Shown here one piece after another: positions 60,383 to 64,000 of a stretch of 64,000 nt of DNA (positions are counted from its first letter, which is position 1; each line of letters opens with the position of its first letter). Position numbers and translations under genes: made by a program. Origin of the DNA: Maylandia zebra (lineage: Eukaryota > Chordata > Actinopteri > Cichliformes > Cichlidae); assembly GCF_041146795.1 (NCBI RefSeq), contig NC_135187.1, positions 16,816,556 through 16,880,555 of the forward strand. The letters run 5' to 3'. A model generated the notes under the pieces. It was not told where the DNA came from, did not search any database, and worked only from the letters and a program-made list of their open reading frames with translations.

Positions 60383-61307
60383 CACTGGCTATTTTATTAG
60401 GTACACCTGATGGTTAAAGAGGTATCACAGAATTAAAAAAGGTGCTGGAAATATTCCTCAGAGATTAATGTCAATGCTGACATGATAGCATCACAGTTAC
60501 TGCAGATTTGTCAATAGAGCATCCCAACAATGCTCTATTGGTTTGAAATCTGGTGACTATGGAAGCCATTTGAGTACACTGATCTTATTGTGATGTTCAA
60601 CAAAAGTTTGACATTATTTGAGCTTTGTGATATGATATAATCACGTATCAGATGGGTACACTGGTTATAAAGGGAGCCATAATACTCAGGTAGGCTGTGG
60701 GGTTTAAACCATATGCAGCCTGAACTATTGATACAAGGCATGATAGGTCTATACCTTCACATTATTGACACCAAGTTCTGATTCTACCATCCTAATGTCA
60801 CAAAGGAATTTGAGACCGAACGATTGCCCAGTCTTCTTCCAGTTTTGGTGAGCTTGTGTGAATTGTAGCCTGTTTCCTATTCCTACCTGACAGGAGCGGC
60901 GCCCTGTGTGGTCTTCTGCTGCTGTAGCTCATCTGCTTTTAGGCTCAATGTTTGCATTCAGAGATGCTCTTTTGCATGTCTTTATTATAGTGAATGGTTA
61001 CTTGAGTTGCTGTTGCCTTCCTATTAGCTTGAAGCAGTCTGGCCATTCTCCTCTGAACTGTGACATCAAAAAGCGGATTTCACACAGAGACATTTCACTG
61101 GACATAGCCATCTGTCAAAAAGAGGAAATGTGGGAAAATCCCAGTAGATCAGCAGTTTCTGAAATACTCAAGAGTAGCCCGTCTAATACCAATCACCATA
61201 AACCGGTTAAATCACATTTTCTCCCCATTCTGATGCTCAGTTTGAACTTCAGCAAGTTATCTTAACCATGTCTAAATGACTAAGACATGAGAAGCAGCAA
61301 ATCAGAG
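60383..61307 (-). mobile_element. Tc1-like transposon, minus sense
   Basis: Starts at the terminal repeat 'CACTGGCTATTTTATTAGGT' plus ACACCT. Antisense transposase text includes 'ATTGGTTTGAAATCTGGTGA' (PDLNPIE region), 'AGGCTGTGGGGTTTA' and 'CATTCTGATGCTCAGTTTGA'. Same subfamily as the piece at 1-117. Decayed and lacking its other terminus. Confidence 0.8.
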
Positions 61308-62638
61308 AAAGTCAGATTAAAGTTGAAGGAGCGCACAGAGCTTGTTTTACACAGGATGCACTGAGCTGTACAGAGGCTCAATATAAGATGCATAAGAAAG
61401 AATTTGAACTGAATCTAGCAGAGTGCAAAAAATAAAAACATGGCACTGGAAATGATCTCCAGAGATCCACTTTAAAGCCGTTTTCAGGAATGGAATCGAG
61501 GCTCACGCCTGGACTTGTTCAAGGTTGTCCTTTCCTCACTTATAGCCCAAAACAGTAGATAATCCCATCTCACTATTGGGAATACTCAGTTTGGTTTAAG
61601 AAAAGGCGGTGCCTGGAAAGAGTGGAGCTGGACGCCCACTCGCTCGCTGTAAATCCACGGTAATTGCCCAAGCTAGTCTCACAATCGGACATCGCACAGA
61701 CTTTGTTCTGCTCTGCCCAGATTCTGAGTCAAAGACCATTAATCCCGAAGGGCAAACAGGTTCTCACATGCAGCCTCGCTGAGTAATAAGAAAAGAAACA
61801 GTCAGGTTTAAAAGGCAGGAGAAAGTAAAAAAGAGACTTTGGAAGGAAGACAATAAATTACTCGGCACAAAATTAAACAACCGACACACAAGCAGAGTGA
61901 AGGAACACAGGGACTGTTTGTGATAACATTACCTGCTTAAACACATAATGTATCAGTGAAATTCATCCTTGCCAGAAAACATTATCACACAAAGCAGAGC
62001 TACAACAAAGTGAACCTTTAATAAAATGACTTAACAATTCATCATTGGAGCATACATTCATTGGTTTACAATTCATCCAGCAGCTTGGAAATGGCTATCA
62101 AAATGTCACTTTTTTTTTACTGAAACAATTACGAAATTATGATGAATTAAAATGAGAATATGCAGTAATAACCAGGCAGACACGACCGAGGACGATTTAC
62201 GCTCTGAGCACTTATGGATAAAGATTCACAGTCCCCGTTTCCATTCAGCGCTCAAAGCACTAATTAAGAAGACGAGGTCAGTTTTGTCACCGCTGTAACT
62301 TCAGCAAACACTGTGCATTTATCTCGAGCGATCAATCCACCAAAGCTAAAGCGTAAAGAGACAAGAGCGGGCAGCAAGAAATACTCCAATACGCCAGTTT
62401 GTTCAGGGAAGCTGAATAAGAAGCCATCTCCTTTTACAACTTTTCATCGTTCACAGGTCGTACAGGTCTGCTGTGACATGTATTCGAAGACGAGCACACC
62501 GGACTCGACCCGGCCTGTTAAAGAATTAATAGACAAGTGCTTCATGTTGGTCACGTGAAATCATCCGTTGCTGTCAGACTGAGACGAGAGCAGAGCCGGC
62601 ACAGGGTTGAAGAGTTTAGTATCCATGTCGACGACCAC
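61308..62638. other. Flank and probable 3' UTR region of znf706
   Basis: Repeat-poor, balanced composition, no coding exon. Several stretches (61.9-62.3 kb) contain TAATTA-type cores ('CACTAATTAAGAAG'). The part nearest 62,638 is probably znf706 3' UTR; its end was not found. Candidate regulatory DNA, unproven. Confidence 0.4.
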
Positions 62639-62994
62639 CTATGCCTCCACTCCCTCTAACTCAGGGGGCAGAGGGGATTTTGGGTGTTTGCTCTCAAAGT
62701 GCTGCTTGAAGGTTTTGGGGTCCGGCATCTGAGACTGTGAGAAGAAATGAAACATCCAACAGCTGTTAAAGGAAAGGAGGATTTGGAGGAAAAGGCACTG
62801 CATTTGGTTTCAAATATGACTCCCACCCTCATTTGGGAGTTCTGAGGGGTCATACTTACTCTGCACACAGCGCAGGTGAATACGAGCGCTGCCTTGGCCG
62901 CCGTCTTTTGATCGTGACCTTTGGCCTTCTTCATCTCCGCCTGCTTCTTGGCGTTTTTCTGCTGGGACTGAATCTTCTGATGCCCTCGTGCCAT
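62639..62994 (-). CDS. znf706: Zinc finger protein 706
   Basis: Small nuclear protein, in mammals a repressor linked to exit from stem-cell self-renewal. Coding exons 62994-62860 and 62734-62639 give 76 aa, exactly the vertebrate length. The N-terminal 4F5/SERF-like basic segment is 'MARGHQKIQSQQKNAKKQAE'. The single C2H2 finger has Cys41, Cys44, His57 and His62 (FTCAVCR, then 'KTFKQHFESKHPK'). C-terminus PELEGVEA. The ATG exon begins right after an acceptor (TTCCCAG|C, about 62,995), so a non-coding first exon lies further right, possibly outside the window. Last member of the conserved pabpc1-ywhaz-znf706 block. Confidence 0.96.
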
Positions 62995-63193
62995 GCTGGG
63001 AATGCAGAGAGAGGAAGATGTAAGGACAGAATACTTATGCATGAGCAATCAGTAAGTAAACAACTAATTACGGTTATTTTTGTGTGTAAGGAGCAGCTTA
63101 ATAATACCATGTTTGCTCATAAACAATTAGAAAACAGTGATCAATCAAGGACAGTGCAAGGACTTCCTTAAATGCAGTTTAGGGTTTAATGCA

Positions 63194-63541
63194 GCAGTGT
63201 CAAACATAAGGCCTGGGGGTCAAAAGAGGCCTGGCACAGACTCAAACGAGCCCACTGAATGGCTTTGGAAAATGTGAAGTATGGCATAAATTTTGGACTT
63301 TTAACTGTATTTTAAGTTTCAGTTTTACAGCATTACCTTCACTGATAAACATCACCCTAATGGTCATATTACACCAAATTAAGTTATAGATAAACAATCA
63401 CATGACATTTTTACGGTCTACTATAGATAGTAAGTAGTTAAACTTCTTTATGCTGACAGAAACACTGATTTCACTGCTTCGGCCCACTTAAGATCAACAC
63501 GAGCTTTATGTGGCCCACAATGTAAAATAAGTTTGACAGTA
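63194..63541. mobile_element. hAT-type non-autonomous element (MITE)
   Basis: Ends AGTGTCAAAC and GTTTGACAGT form short inverted repeats. The flanks TTAATGCA (63,186-63,193) and TTAGTGCA (63,542-63,549) are an 8 bp duplication with one mismatch. It contains the paired 'GGCCTGG'/'GGCCCACA' words of a common fish hAT-derived MITE. Lies in the znf706 5' intron or flank. Confidence 0.65.
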
Positions 63542-63549
63542 TTAGTGCA

Positions 63550-64000
63550 CTAAACATTACAAACACTTACCATTGTGATTTTCTCATTTCAAAGAGAAAG
63601 TAACTTTCCCCCTTTTTGGGGGACCAGGACCAGGTTTGTCAGCTTTATGCTACAAGGTAATTACATTTTGGCATTTTTACAAGCTTTACAACCAAAGGAA
63701 CAAGTTTTCTCATGCTCTTACAGGCTTTTAAATGTTGATCTTAGCTTTAATTGACTAGTTTAGCCTGTTCTCTGCAGATCAGATTGTCAGTGAGTGAGAA
63801 CCTTGCTTGATAACGGTTTGGGTGGATACCAGTAAAGGTTTGGTTATGTAACCAAGATGTCTGTCGAGGCTCATAACTACAGGACAAACAGTCACTGAGT
63901 GTGTGGTACCTTTAACCCATAGACCAAAAATAAGGTTCTGCTGAACAACAACACAATGCTGGGCCACAAAAAAAAAGCAACAGATTTTATCATTTAGATT
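63550..64000. other. znf706 5' intron or flank
   Basis: No exon or repeat recognised to the window end. Confidence 0.4.

Overview
The window is vertebrate nuclear DNA, almost certainly from a spiny-rayed teleost fish. The evidence is multi-exon genes with GT-AG introns, a type-IV antifreeze/apolipoprotein gene found only in fish, many Tc1-like transposon remnants of teleost type, and long simple repeats. Six protein-coding genes can be read with exon-level confidence. Five lie on the minus strand (sf3b4, lix1l, pabpc1, a 14-3-3 gene called ywhaz by position, and znf706) and one on the plus strand (afp4).

Layout. 1-5.6 kb is gene-poor, with a Tc1 tail, a (GATA)n array and a possible first exon of a minus-strand gene near 4.76-5.0 kb. 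5.6-13.7 kb is a nest of DNA transposons. A Tc1-like element is split by a CACTA-like element. That element carries an IS3EU-like element with about 385 bp terminal inverted repeats, integrase remnants on one strand and HECT-like remnants on the other. The IS3EU-like element is itself hit by a small hAT-type MITE. 14.1-18.2 kb is sf3b4 (6 coding exons, 401 aa). 18.2-22.6 kb is non-coding and probably includes the lix1l 3' UTR. 22.6-29.5 kb is lix1l (6 coding exons, 356 aa), with Tc1 debris in its introns. 29.5-37.5 kb is a gene desert packed with Tc1 copies. 37.6-39.85 kb is afp4 (124 aa). 39.9-46.8 kb is pabpc1 (13 coding exons, 634 aa), tail-to-tail with afp4. 50.0-57.4 kb is the 14-3-3 gene (269 aa). 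62.6-63.0 kb is znf706 (76 aa).

How the genes relate. pabpc1, ywhaz and znf706 keep the order and relative orientation known from human 8q22.3. sf3b4 and lix1l belong to human 1q21. The join between the two blocks lies at 29.5-40 kb, where afp4 and the Tc1 copies sit. Most of the genes are housekeeping (splicing, poly(A) binding, phosphoserine binding). afp4 is a secreted lipoprotein-like gene with a TATA-type promoter.

Most notable: (1) the four-level transposon nest, with a HECT-like remnant whose catalytic-Cys position reads Gly; (2) a charged six-residue tandem repeat inserted in a surface loop of the otherwise highly conserved 14-3-3 protein; (3) a TATA box, a TOP-like start and an A-rich autoregulatory tract in the pabpc1 5' UTR; (4) several strong hairpins between genes. 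Exon boundaries were set by eye from splice signals and family alignment recalled from memory; no database search was run.
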